Shown here: positions 44,109 through 52,442 of the stretch, in pieces
How positions within the stretch are numbered: the first letter of the stretch is position 1
Layout of the letters: each line of letters begins with the position of its first letter
Source: PRS1 sp965250265
Lineage (GTDB): Bacteria; Bacteroidota; Bacteroidia; Flavobacteriales; Flavobacteriaceae
Assembly: GCA_965250265.1 (NCBI GenBank)
Contig: CBDFNO010000012.1
Location: 310,001 to 374,000 of the forward strand
Direction of reading: 5' to 3'
Length of the DNA stretch: 64,000 nucleotides
Notes under the pieces: model-generated
What the model saw: the letters and a program-made list of their open reading frames with translations, nothing else
Told to the model about the DNA's origin: nothing
The model's database searches: none
Position numbers and translations under genes: made by a program

Positions 44109-45269
44109 ATGATAAAAGATGATGTAGTTGCGAACTACCAAAGTTTGTTCGATATAGATGCTAACCTAAATCGTTTAGTAAAGAATATAGAATTACTTAA
44201 TTATATCAATCCATTAAATATACAGCACGAGAAAAAGCAATTTTTCGCTTCAAAATATAATTACGAACCTAATTTTAAGTATCCAAAAGTTAAGTTTAAT
44301 GGCTATAAATTACATCGTTTATTTTTCTCACAGCGCTTAGAGCGTATTGAAGACGATGATATAAGACAGCTTTATGAAGATTATATTTATGATCATTCAG
44401 GACTTATTGAATGCATTGAAACTATTGGTCAAGGCAGAAAGTTTTATTATAACAGTTTAAAGAGTTTTGGAACACCTACAGAAAAAGATATAGAAAATGC
44501 CAAATTCATTTTAAGATTTGATGATAGTGATTTTGATGAGGATATGCTTCCAATGTACGATGCCAATGATGCAAAAGAATTTTTTAACGAATTTTCTAAA
44601 CGCTATGATTTTAATTATGCAGTAAAATTTTCTAACAATATGGCTGCAGCAGCTATGGTTAGAAACAATACTCAAACATTGGTATTGCGTAAGAATCATA
44701 AGTTTAGCAAAAATCAATTATTGGTATTAGCAAACCATGAAATTGGTGTACATATGGTTACTTCATTTAATGGATTACTTCAGCCATTAAAAGTCTTTTT
44801 TAATGGATTACCTAACAATATCGAAACGCAAGAAGGATTAGCTGTTTATTCAGAGTATATGTCTGGTTGTCTTACAATGAATCGCTTAAAGGAATTGTCG
44901 TTTAGAGTAATTGCTGTAGATAGTCTTACTAAAGGTTATGATTTCAGTGCTACATTCGATTTATTATTTAATCAATACAAGCTTAATTGTGATAAAGCAT
45001 ATTCAATCACACAACGAGCACATAGAGGAGGTGGTTTCACCAAAGATCATGTGTATTTATCTGGATTGCGAAAAATATTTAATTATGCTAAAAATGGAGG
45101 TGATTTAAATATTTTGTTAACTGGAAAGATGTCGTTGGAATATATTGAAACTATTAATAAACTTCAGAAATTCGGATTAGTTAATACTTCAAAATATTAT
45201 ACCGATTCTTTTGTATCGAATGATAACTCTAACAAAAATTTGGATTTTATTTTAAAGAGTTTAAAGTAA
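44109..45269 (+). CDS. DUF1704 metallopeptidase-like protein (QEGLA-motif family)
   Basis: A 386-residue protein of the DUF1704 family, labelled in bacteria 'flavohemoglobin expression-modulating QEGLA motif protein'. It carries the zinc-peptidase motif HEIGVH at residues 210-215 and ETQEGLAVYSEY at 239-250, which supplies the third ligand. Eukaryotic members (MATCAP/TMCP) are carboxypeptidases that remove the C-terminal tyrosine from tubulin. All catalytic residues seem present. The start ATG directly follows the previous stop. A C-terminal amino acid-removing activity is inferred. It converges on a DCC-family gene with only 3 bases between stops. Confidence 0.87.
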   Translation: MIKDDVVANYQSLFDIDANLNRLVKNIELLNYINPLNIQHEKKQFFASKYNYEPNFKYPKVKFNGYKLHRLFFSQRLERIEDDDIRQLYEDYIYDHSGLIECIETIGQGRKFYYNSLKSFGTPTEKDIENAKFILRFDDSDFDEDMLPMYDANDAKEFFNEFSKRYDFNYAVKFSNNMAAAAMVRNNTQTLVLRKNHKFSKNQLLVLANHEIGVHMVTSFNGLLQPLKVFFNGLPNNIETQEGLAVYSEYMSGCLTMNRLKELSFRVIAVDSLTKGYDFSATFDLLFNQYKLNCDKAYSITQRAHRGGGFTKDHVYLSGLRKIFNYAKNGGDLNILLTGKMSLEYIETINKLQKFGLVNTSKYYTDSFVSNDNSNKNLDFILKSLK

Positions 45270-45272
45270 TTT

Positions 45273-45689
45273 CTATTCTAAAAACTTCGCCTTTAATTCT
45301 TGGGTTGGCACCATACACTGCTCTCTTTTGCCATACCATTTGTAGCGATTCTTTGCAATATAGTCATAAACCCAGTTTCTAATAAAAGGTGGAATGATAT
45401 AGAGTATCATCAAAAGATTATAAGGAAATCCTAATTTAGATGCTATTTTTATTACTGCTGTAGATTTATGAGACACCCATTTTTCATGTTCATACAGTAA
45501 TATAGAATTTGGTTTTTTTGAATCAATACTATATATCTCAGTGATTTGCTGAGCAACGTTAGATTGTAATGGTGCAAACATAAATATATCTTTCTTATCT
45601 CGTTTTATAACATAAACTACTGATGCATTACAAAGGTTGCAAACACCATCAAATAAGATCAGTTTTTTATGTTTAGATAAGTCAATCAT
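45273..45689 (-). CDS. DCC family thiol-disulfide oxidoreductase-like protein (DUF393)
   Basis: A 138-residue protein with the family motif LILFDGVCNLCNASV at residues 10-24, including the CNLC pair, on a thioredoxin-like fold, plus the conserved FAPLQS and a hydrophobic segment near residue 90 (LLMILYIIPPFIRNW). DCC proteins are predicted redox proteins without an established substrate. The start overlaps the mutS2 stop by 4 bases, so it is translationally coupled to mutS2. Confidence 0.85.
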   Translation of the reverse strand: MIDLSKHKKLILFDGVCNLCNASVVYVIKRDKKDIFMFAPLQSNVAQQITEIYSIDSKKPNSILLYEHEKWVSHKSTAVIKIASKLGFPYNLLMILYIIPPFIRNWVYDYIAKNRYKWYGKREQCMVPTQELKAKFLE

Positions 45690-47851
45690 TTTGCTGTTTC
45701 AACCAATTCCAATAAATCTACATTAACATTAGTTGTAAACATACCGTAATTTACAATAGCTTTATTTTTCTCTAATTTATCAATGCTACCAATAGCTCTT
45801 CCGTCTTCCATTCGCACTCTGTCTCCAATTTTTAGTACTGGCTTTGGTATTGGTGCTTCAATTACTTTCTTTTTTGCCGCCTTTTTCTTTTTTCTTATAA
45901 CATCAACTTTCTTTTCTACTTCTAGTTTAACATGTTGCTCCTTGGTTTTTATAATTTTCTTTTGTTTAACCGAAACTTTTTTACGTTTAGAATTTTCTAC
46001 CTCTACAATCTTCATAAACTCAGCAATCAATTCTTTTTTGCGCTTGTTTTCAAAGTATTTCTCCGAAATAGTATTGATTTTATTTCCTAAATAAATCAAA
46101 CGTTGATTGCTATCGTACAATTCTTGATAGCTCTCAAGTTTCCGCTGAATTTTTGCATTTATTTCTTCTAGTTTGTCAGCTTCGACCAATTTTTTTTGTT
46201 CATTAACTTTTAGAGACCGTTCTGTCTTTTCAAGTTTTGAACGTTCCTTCTGAAGTTTGACAATAGTCTGGTCAAAACGGACTTTACCTCGTTCTATTTT
46301 CTTTTTGGATTTATTTATTAAACTAAACGGAATACCATTCTTTTGAGCGACTTCAAAAGTAAATGAGCTTCCTGCTTGTCCAAGAGCCAATTTATACATT
46401 GGTTCTAGTGTACGCTCATCGAACAGCATATTTGCGTTTTGCATAAAAGGTAACTCATTGGCTAATAATTTTAAATTGGAGTAATGTGTTGTAATGATTC
46501 CGAAAGCTTCTCGTTCGTAAAATACTTCCAGAAAAGCTTCGGCCAGCGCACCTCCAAGTTCAGGGTCACTTCCTGTACCAAATTCATCAATTAAGAACAA
46601 GGTGTTTTTGTTACATTTTTTTAAAAAATAATTCATCTGTTTTAATCGATAACTATAGGTGCTTAATTGATTTTCTATAGATTGATTATCTCCAATATCG
46701 CTTAATATTCTATCGAACAGACATACTTTACTGCGCTCATGAACAGGAATTAAAAGTCCGCTTTGAAGCATCACTTGTAGCAAACCGATAGTTTTTAGTG
46801 TGATACTTTTTCCTCCAGCATTTGGTCCAGAAATAACAATAATCCTATTGTCTTGTTTTAATTTTATGGTTTGTGGAAACGTTTCTTCACCTATTTCAAG
46901 ATTTTTTAGATAGAGCAGAGGATGATAAGCATCTTTCATAATTAAATGACGACTATCTGTAATTTCAGGCAAGATAGCTTCGAGCGATTTAGCATATTTT
47001 GCTTTGGCTGATATCACATCAATATTGGTTAAAAATGCTTGATAGTTTTCTAATAAGTGCAAAAATGGTCTTATAAATTTGGTTAGCTCTTTAAGTATTC
47101 TTATAATTTCTTCTTGCTCTTCGTACTCTAAATTATTTAGCTCTCTGGAAAACTTTAATGTGGCTTCGGGTTCAATATAAACAATGCTTCCTGTTTTACT
47201 TCCTCCAAGTATTGCACCTTTAACTTTACGTCTGTACATTGCTTTTACAGCCAATACACGCTTGTTTTCCACAACCGACTCCCGAATGTCATCTAAATAT
47301 TCAAGATTGTGGTATGAGTTTAAAGCCGTTGTAAAACTTTGATTGATCTTACCCTTAATTGAATTGATAGATTTTCGTAATTCGGTAAGTAATGTTGAAG
47401 CATTATTTTTAATATCTCCAAAGCGGTCAACAATATTACCCACTTTTTCAATAATTAGTTCTGTGACTTCTATATTTGAGGCATAAGTATTTAGTGATGG
47501 ATAATACTCTTCAAACTTCTTTAAGTAGTTAACAATCTCATTTGTTGTCAGCGATATTGAAACTATTTTTTTTAAGCTAAAAACTTCTAAATAGGTGTTT
47601 TCAATCTTTAAAAGTTTTAATTCTTTGGTGATTGGTTCAAAACCATGATTGGGAATGTGGTTATCATTATAAAAAGAAGATAAATACTCGTTAGTTTGGT
47701 TTAATTGAGTAATTAGTATTTCCTTTTCTTTTAATGGTTTTATTTGAAGTGCATTAGTTTTCCCCAAAGCAGTCACACAGTATTCACTTACTTGTTGCAA
47801 TACAATTAGAAACTCTAAATCCTGTAATGTTTTATCATGAATGTTTATCAT
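45686..47851 (-). CDS. MutS2 family protein lacking the Smr domain
   Basis: A 721-residue MutS2-type ATPase, a family linked to suppression of recombination and, in Bacillus, to collided ribosomes. After the helical clamp region, Walker A ISGPNAGGKSITLK lies near residue 340 and Walker B FLIDEFGTGSDPELGGA near residue 420, then a long Lys/Glu coiled coil. The C-terminus has a KOW-like IGDRVRMEDGRAIGSIDKL and stops without the ~70-residue Smr nuclease domain with its DLHG-type motif that canonical MutS2 carries. An upstream -7 box is clear. Confidence 0.9.
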   Translation of the reverse strand: MINIHDKTLQDLEFLIVLQQVSEYCVTALGKTNALQIKPLKEKEILITQLNQTNEYLSSFYNDNHIPNHGFEPITKELKLLKIENTYLEVFSLKKIVSISLTTNEIVNYLKKFEEYYPSLNTYASNIEVTELIIEKVGNIVDRFGDIKNNASTLLTELRKSINSIKGKINQSFTTALNSYHNLEYLDDIRESVVENKRVLAVKAMYRRKVKGAILGGSKTGSIVYIEPEATLKFSRELNNLEYEEQEEIIRILKELTKFIRPFLHLLENYQAFLTNIDVISAKAKYAKSLEAILPEITDSRHLIMKDAYHPLLYLKNLEIGEETFPQTIKLKQDNRIIVISGPNAGGKSITLKTIGLLQVMLQSGLLIPVHERSKVCLFDRILSDIGDNQSIENQLSTYSYRLKQMNYFLKKCNKNTLFLIDEFGTGSDPELGGALAEAFLEVFYEREAFGIITTHYSNLKLLANELPFMQNANMLFDERTLEPMYKLALGQAGSSFTFEVAQKNGIPFSLINKSKKKIERGKVRFDQTIVKLQKERSKLEKTERSLKVNEQKKLVEADKLEEINAKIQRKLESYQELYDSNQRLIYLGNKINTISEKYFENKRKKELIAEFMKIVEVENSKRKKVSVKQKKIIKTKEQHVKLEVEKKVDVIRKKKKAAKKKVIEAPIPKPVLKIGDRVRMEDGRAIGSIDKLEKNKAIVNYGMFTTNVNVDLLELVETAK

Positions 47852-47880
47852 TCTATATCCTAAACTTATTTAAAAGAAAG

Positions 47881-47888
47881 CAAAGATA
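47881..47888 (-). promoter_or_regulatory. Candidate -7 box for mutS2
   Basis: Minus strand reads TATCTTTG, an exact TAnnTTTG match, 29 bases upstream of the mutS2 start. The -33 position has TTC rather than TTG. Confidence 0.5.
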
Positions 47889-47922
47889 AATATTCTAATT
47901 GAGAAGTTGAATTTTTGAAGTG

Positions 47923-48063
47923 GCGCTTATCGGTTAGGCTATGATTTCGTTGCGGAAAAATCCGCAGGATTCTTTCCGCCATAAAACGAAGATAGCAAAA
48001 GTGAGAGGATTTTCCGACAGGAAAATCCGCAGCAATAGATTATAGCCAGTGTTGTGTACAGTG
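47923..48063. repeat. attC-like element 4, left border of island 3
   Basis: Outer end CGCTTATCG (47924-47932), inner end GTTGTGTACA (48051-48060). Between them GGCTAT...ATAGCC and GCGGAAAAATCCGC-like arms form nested imperfect hairpins. Its two ends recur in inverted order at 48814-48873, on the far side of the PIN-domain pair. Confidence 0.6.
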
Positions 48064-48064
48064 T

Positions 48065-48520
48065 TTAATTAAATTTTTTGTTTCTTATTTTTACCATATC
48101 GTACACTTTAATTCCATTAGCAATTGCATAATCTGATAATTCTGAATCTGACGTTACAATAAATGAACATTCCTTTGCTAATTCCAGAATTAAGGAGTCT
48201 GTGATCCCTAAACTAGAAAAGTAAGGGCTTTCAACCGCTATATTAGAGTGTAGATATTTTTCCGAAGAGTTTTTGATTAACTCGGTCAATCTTTTTACAT
48301 AAATATATCTATATGAACCTGTAAATCTATTTAACAAATTATCAACTTCAGTCCATATATTTGGAAGGACCAATAAATTTTTAAAGTCCTTGATTACAGT
48401 TAATAGGTCAGTAAAATCTTGTTCTTCATATATTGAAGTTTTTTTATGTTTACTGATTAGATTAGGGTCTATTAATCCTAATACCAATACAATTAGAGAA
48501 TTGCTGTCAATAATAATCAT
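48065..48520 (-). CDS. PIN-domain protein, probable toxin-like nuclease
   Basis: A 151-residue PIN-domain protein. Acidic residues that usually bind magnesium can be seen in IIIDSNSLI (residue 5), in WTEVDNLL near residue 58, in GITDSLIL near residue 106, and in VTSDSELSDYA near residue 124. PIN proteins in such pairs cleave RNA. It overlaps the upstream gene by 4 bases (ATGA), so the two are translationally coupled. The pair sits between mirrored repeat elements, which suggests a mobile cassette. It may be a toxin-antitoxin pair, but the partner is not a classical antitoxin. Confidence 0.75.
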   Translation of the reverse strand: MIIIDSNSLIVLVLGLIDPNLISKHKKTSIYEEQDFTDLLTVIKDFKNLLVLPNIWTEVDNLLNRFTGSYRYIYVKRLTELIKNSSEKYLHSNIAVESPYFSSLGITDSLILELAKECSFIVTSDSELSDYAIANGIKVYDMVKIRNKKFN

Positions 48521-48789
48521 TTTTTATTATCGTAAATGTAAAACCCAACTACTTCTTTTTTGTTATTGATTTTTACTTTTTTGTAAATTCGATGAAAAGG
48601 ATACTCTTGACCAAGAGAGAAACTATTTATAGGTTTATTAGTGTTTTCCACTAAATACGAAACAATTATTTCCCAAACCTTTGTCTTTTCATCATATTCC
48701 GCTTGTTCTAATCTAAAATCAGATTTCTCCAAACTGGATATATTTCCCAATTGTTCTTTTGCGGCGATAAATAATTCTTTAAAATTCAT
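48517..48789 (-). CDS. Small partner protein of the PIN-domain gene
   Basis: A 90-residue hypothetical protein with an N-terminal helix (MNFKELFIAAKEQLGN) followed by strand-forming segments (VWEIIVSYLVE, HRIYKKVKI, VVGFYIYDNK). This reads like a small alpha+beta domain rather than a ribbon-helix-helix or AbrB antitoxin. Its position, upstream of and overlapping the PIN gene, is the usual antitoxin position, so an antidote role is possible but not shown. Confidence 0.65.
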   Translation of the reverse strand: MNFKELFIAAKEQLGNISSLEKSDFRLEQAEYDEKTKVWEIIVSYLVENTNKPINSFSLGQEYPFHRIYKKVKINNKKEVVGFYIYDNKK

Positions 48790-48813
48790 TTTTTATAGGT
48801 TAATTGTTTTCAC

Positions 48814-48873
48814 ATTGTACACAACGTTAAGATATGGTTCTGTTTTAATAAACTATATCGTTCGATAAGCGAA
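48814..48873. repeat. attC-like element 5, right border of island 3
   Basis: Inner end TGTACACAAC (48816-48825) is the exact reverse complement of 48051-48060, and outer end CGATAAGCG (48863-48871) is the exact reverse complement of 47924-47932. About 37 bases with GATATGG...CTATATC lie between them. It is a short version of element 4 in the opposite orientation. Confidence 0.6.
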
Positions 48874-48944
48874 GTTAGTTTTTTTATTTAAAATTTTCAA
48901 TACCTCAAAAGCTTTACTTATTCAATATATTTAAACATTTATAA

Positions 48945-48952
48945 TACTTTTG
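48945..48952 (+). promoter_or_regulatory. Candidate -7 box for ung
   Basis: TACTTTTG matches TAnnTTTG exactly and ends 5 bases before the ung ATG. If used, transcription would begin at or next to the start codon and give a leaderless message. No TTG lies at the -33 distance. Confidence 0.4.
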
Positions 48953-48957
48953 CAATA

Positions 48958-49623
48958 ATGAACGTAGACATACACCAAAGTTGGAAACCTTATCTCCAGC
49001 AAGAGTTTGACAAACCATATTTTGAGGATTTAGTAGATTTTATTAAAGTTGAATATAGTAAACATAAATGCTTCCCTCTAGGTAAACAAATATTTAATGC
49101 GTTTGAACATTGCCATTTTGATGATGTTAAAGTGGTTATTATTGGTCAAGATCCATATCATGGTGTAGGACAAGCGCATGGTTTATGTTTTTCAGTTAAT
49201 GATGGTATTGCACATCCACCTTCATTAATAAATATTTTTAAGGAAATAGAGCAGGATCTAAATACACCATATCCCAAAAGCGGAAATTTAGAACGATGGG
49301 CAAAACAAGGTGTTTTATTGCTAAATACAACATTAACTGTTAGAGCACATCAAGCTGGTAGCCACCAAAAAAAAGGATGGGAACAATTTACAAATGCTGT
49401 AATCGAACAAATCTCAAGTAATAAAAAAGATATTGTGTTTTTACTTTGGGGAGGTTATGCAAAAAATAAATCACTGTTAATTAATAAAGAAGCTCACAGT
49501 ATTTTAACTTCCGGGCATCCTTCTCCATTAAGTGCCAATAGAGGATATTGGTTTGAAAATAAGCACTTTAGTAAAACTAACTCCCTGTTGGTGCAAGCTG
49601 GTTTGAAAGCTGTGGAGTGGTAA
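48958..49623 (+). CDS. ung: Uracil-DNA glycosylase (family 1)
   Basis: Removes uracil from DNA at the start of base excision repair. The 221-residue product has the catalytic water-activating motif VVIIGQDPYHGVGQAHGLCF near residue 60, LLLNTTLTV near residue 120, and the DNA-intercalating HPSPLSANRG near residue 184. Complete and of normal length. Its last 47 bases overlap the 3' end of a convergent small gene. Because the -7 box is so close, the message may be leaderless. Confidence 0.97.
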   Translation: MNVDIHQSWKPYLQQEFDKPYFEDLVDFIKVEYSKHKCFPLGKQIFNAFEHCHFDDVKVVIIGQDPYHGVGQAHGLCFSVNDGIAHPPSLINIFKEIEQDLNTPYPKSGNLERWAKQGVLLLNTTLTVRAHQAGSHQKKGWEQFTNAVIEQISSNKKDIVFLLWGGYAKNKSLLINKEAHSILTSGHPSPLSANRGYWFENKHFSKTNSLLVQAGLKAVEW

Positions 49624-49759
49624 TTACCTTTGTTTTTGTTTTAATAACAAAAGGTCTCTCTGGGCTTTTCCTTTGTGCCGTTTTATTGCTGCTAAATTTT
49701 AACAATAAAAAATTTAGTACAACTAAAGCAGAAATAAAAATAGTAATTGTTGTTAGCAT
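49577..49759 (-). CDS. Small membrane-anchored protein with conserved C-terminal tail
   Basis: A 60-residue protein: a membrane helix right at the N-terminus (MLTTITIFISALVVLNFLLL), then a basic linker and a C-terminal TTPQLSNQLAPTGS. From memory, small proteins with the same layout and a similar APTGS ending occur near ung in other Flavobacteriaceae, which supports coding. I choose the ATG at 49759; the frame is open 19 codons further. It converges on ung with a 47-base overlap. The rest of the ung-SUI1 gap (to 49938) shows no further gene. Confidence 0.55.
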   Translation of the reverse strand: MLTTITIFISALVVLNFLLLKFSSNKTAQRKSPERPFVIKTKTKVITTPQLSNQLAPTGS

Positions 49760-49938
49760 TTGCGATTTGGGTTTTAAATACTTCGGTAAAATACTAAAAA
49801 ATAGGTTAAAATGCAAAATAACTTAACATTTTAATTTTTTACCTCATGCAAAAGTAATCATTTTTTGTTACATATATATAACAGTTAACTTGAAGAAATA
49901 CCTACCATAAATTTAAAAATATTTTGAAATATAAATTT

Positions 49939-50268
49939 TTATCCACCAACACGTTTTGTAGCAAAGCCCTTATCTATTAGCATTTGCATAATTTGCTTGC
50001 GATAATCTCCTTGAATAATAATTTTGCCATCCTTAAAACTACCTCCAACACTCAACTTTTTTTTAAGATCCTTTGCCAATGTTTTAAAATCTTCGGTTGT
50101 TCCTGTATAGCCTTCAAGTATCGTAATAGGCTTACCTTTACGTTTTTCATATTTACAAATAATTGGTTCTTCCTGCATCAAAATTCCGTTAGAATCTTCG
50201 ACAGATTTTTTAGATTCAGAAGGTTTATGATCTGGGAATAAATTTTTAAGTTGATCCTGTAAGTCCAT
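49939..50268 (-). CDS. SUI1/eIF1-like translation factor (YciH family)
   Basis: A 109-residue protein whose C-terminal two thirds are a SUI1 domain: KRKGKPITILEGYTG near residue 42, LAKDLKKKLSVGGSFKDGKI near residue 65 and IIQGDYRKQIMQML near residue 85. In E. coli the homologue YciH affects initiation fidelity and stress translation. The N-terminal ~35 residues are acidic and probably disordered. Transcribed alone, divergent from the E1 dehydrogenase gene. Confidence 0.9.
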   Translation of the reverse strand: MDLQDQLKNLFPDHKPSESKKSVEDSNGILMQEEPIICKYEKRKGKPITILEGYTGTTEDFKTLAKDLKKKLSVGGSFKDGKIIIQGDYRKQIMQMLIDKGFATKRVGG

Positions 50269-50378
50269 AATGCAATTATTAATCAGCTAGTAAAGATACT
50301 GAATTTGTAAACTTAAACTCGTCTAAAATAGGTCCTTTTTAAATAATAATAACGACTGATTTATAATTAATATTTTGT

Positions 50379-50386
50379 TATTTTTG
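50379..50386 (+). promoter_or_regulatory. Candidate -7 box for the E1 dehydrogenase gene
   Basis: TATTTTTG matches TAnnTTTG exactly, 19 bases before the ATG at 50405. No good -33 TTG. It lies so close to the in-frame TTG at 50399 that the ATG is the better start. Confidence 0.4.
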
Positions 50387-50404
50387 ATGCACTAATGATT
50401 GAAG

Positions 50405-52411
50405 ATGAATAGTACAAATAACAATGGACAGCGTATTAATTACGACAGGAAAAGTTTGGATAATAATACGCTGAAATTACTATATAAAAACATGCTGAAA
50501 CCTCGTATGATTGAGGAAAAGATGCTGATTCTATTGCGACAAGGAAAGATTTCTAAATGGTTTTCTGGAATTGGTCAAGAAGCCATTTCTATTGGTGTGA
50601 CTATGGCTTTAAAAAAAGAGGAATACATCCTACCAATGCATCGAAATTTAGGTGTTTTCACCACTCGAGAAATTCCTCTGCATCGTTTATTTTCGCAGTG
50701 GCAAGGAAAAGCTAGCGGATTTACTAAAGGTAGAGATCGTTCGTTTCATTTTGGAACACAAGAATATAACATTGTTGGTATGATTTCACATTTAGGACCT
50801 CAATTAGGTATTGCCGATGGAATCGCATTAGCCAGTATATTAAAAAAAAATAAGCAAGTAACGGCTGTATTTACAGGTGAAGGTGGCACTAGCGAGGGTG
50901 ATTTTCATGAAGCCTTAAACGTAGCTTCAGTTTGGAAATTGCCTGTTATATTCTGTGTGGAAAATAATGCATATGGCTTATCTACACCTACTTCTGAACA
51001 ATATAATTGTAAAGATATTGCAGATAAAGGAATAGGGTATGGGATAGAATCATTTATAATTGACGGAAATAATATTATTGAGGTTTATACTAAAGTTTCA
51101 GAATTAGCAGAAAGCATACGGAAAAATCCAAGACCAATTTTAATTGAATTTAAAACCTTTAGAATACGAGGGCATGAAGAAGCAAGTGGCACCAAGTATG
51201 TTTCAGAAAAACTTATAAATGAATGGACGCAAAAAGACCCAATTGAAAATTTTGCAAATTTTTTAAAGCAGGAAGGTATTTTGTCAGATGAAGATGATTC
51301 AATTATTAAAGAAGAATTTTCGAAAGAAATTAATGATAATCTACAAATTGCATATGACGAAGATGCAATTATTCCTAATTCAACTACCGAATTAAATGAT
51401 GTTTATAAACCTTTTGACTATCAGGAATATAAATCAAATAATAAACCAAAAGAGATCCGTTTTGTTGATGCCATTTCAGAAGGGCTAAAACAATCTATGG
51501 AAAGACACAGTGATCTTATTATAATGGGACAAGATATTGCAGATTATGGAGGTGTTTTCAAAATCACTGATGGTTTTGTAAAGACATTTGGAAAGGATCG
51601 TGTACGTAACACTCCAATTTGCGAATCCGCTATTATTGAAGCTGCAATGGGTTTATCTATTTGTGGAATTAAAAGTGTAGTTGAACTGCAGTTTGCCGAT
51701 TTTGTAACTTCGGGATTTAATCCTGTGGTTAATTATTTAGCAAAATCATATTATAGATGGAATCAAAATGCTGATGTTGTATTACGAATGCCATGTGGAG
51801 CAGGAATAGCTGCTGGACCTTTTCATTCGCAAACCAATGAAGCTTGGTTTACAAAGACTCCTGGATTAAAAGTGGTATATCCAGCGTTCCCTTATGATGC
51901 AAAAGGTTTATTAGCCACAGCAATTAATGATCCAAATCCTGTGCTGTTTTTTGAGCATAAAGTATTATATAGAACGATTAGACAAGAAGTCCCAACCGAT
52001 TATTACACTATTCCTTTTGGAAAAGCTTCTGTTTTAAAAGAAGGAAATGATATTACCATTATATCTTATGGAGCTGCTGTACATTGGGTTTTAGAAACAT
52101 TAGATAATAATCCTGATATCAATGCTGATGTTATTGATTTAAGAAGCTTACAACCGTTAGATACTGAAACGATTTATAATTCTGTAAAGAAAACAGGAAA
52201 GGCAATTATACTTCAAGAAGACTCTATGTTTGGTGGTATTGCTTCAGATATTTCCGCACTTATAATGGAAGAGTGCTTTGAAACTTTAGATGCTCCTGTA
52301 AAACGTGTGGCGAGCATAGAAACACCAATTCCGTTTATATCACAATTAGAAGAACAATACCTTCCTAAAAATAGGTTTGAAGACGAGCTAAAAGAGTTGT
52401 TGGAGTATTAA
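50405..52411 (+). CDS. Fused alpha/beta E1 component of a 2-oxoacid dehydrogenase
   Basis: A 668-residue thiamine-diphosphate enzyme combining E1 alpha (residues ~20-330) and E1 beta (~345-668) in one chain, the form common in Bacteroidota and usually assigned to branched-chain 2-oxoacids. The TPP motif spans FTGEGGTSEGDFHEALNVAS to ENNAYG near residues 160-195. The beta half has MGQDIADYGGVFKITDGF and NTPICESAIIEAAMGLSICG. It would supply acyl-CoA starters for the iso-fatty acids typical of this group. E2 and E3 are not adjacent. Confidence 0.9.
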   Translation: MNSTNNNGQRINYDRKSLDNNTLKLLYKNMLKPRMIEEKMLILLRQGKISKWFSGIGQEAISIGVTMALKKEEYILPMHRNLGVFTTREIPLHRLFSQWQGKASGFTKGRDRSFHFGTQEYNIVGMISHLGPQLGIADGIALASILKKNKQVTAVFTGEGGTSEGDFHEALNVASVWKLPVIFCVENNAYGLSTPTSEQYNCKDIADKGIGYGIESFIIDGNNIIEVYTKVSELAESIRKNPRPILIEFKTFRIRGHEEASGTKYVSEKLINEWTQKDPIENFANFLKQEGILSDEDDSIIKEEFSKEINDNLQIAYDEDAIIPNSTTELNDVYKPFDYQEYKSNNKPKEIRFVDAISEGLKQSMERHSDLIIMGQDIADYGGVFKITDGFVKTFGKDRVRNTPICESAIIEAAMGLSICGIKSVVELQFADFVTSGFNPVVNYLAKSYYRWNQNADVVLRMPCGAGIAAGPFHSQTNEAWFTKTPGLKVVYPAFPYDAKGLLATAINDPNPVLFFEHKVLYRTIRQEVPTDYYTIPFGKASVLKEGNDITIISYGAAVHWVLETLDNNPDINADVIDLRSLQPLDTETIYNSVKKTGKAIILQEDSMFGGIASDISALIMEECFETLDAPVKRVASIETPIPFISQLEEQYLPKNRFEDELKELLEY

Positions 52412-52442
52412 GAATTTAATTTTTTATCTACTTTATGGGATT

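Noticed and set aside
47923..48063. Repeated GCGGAAAATCCGC-like blocks suggesting a small CRISPR
   Set aside because: The blocks pair with each other as hairpin arms, spacing is irregular, and no regular repeat-spacer pattern or cas gene is present.
49617..49826. Open plus-strand frame of 69 codons after ung
   Set aside because: It lies opposite the better supported small membrane protein gene at 49577-49759 and looks like its shadow.
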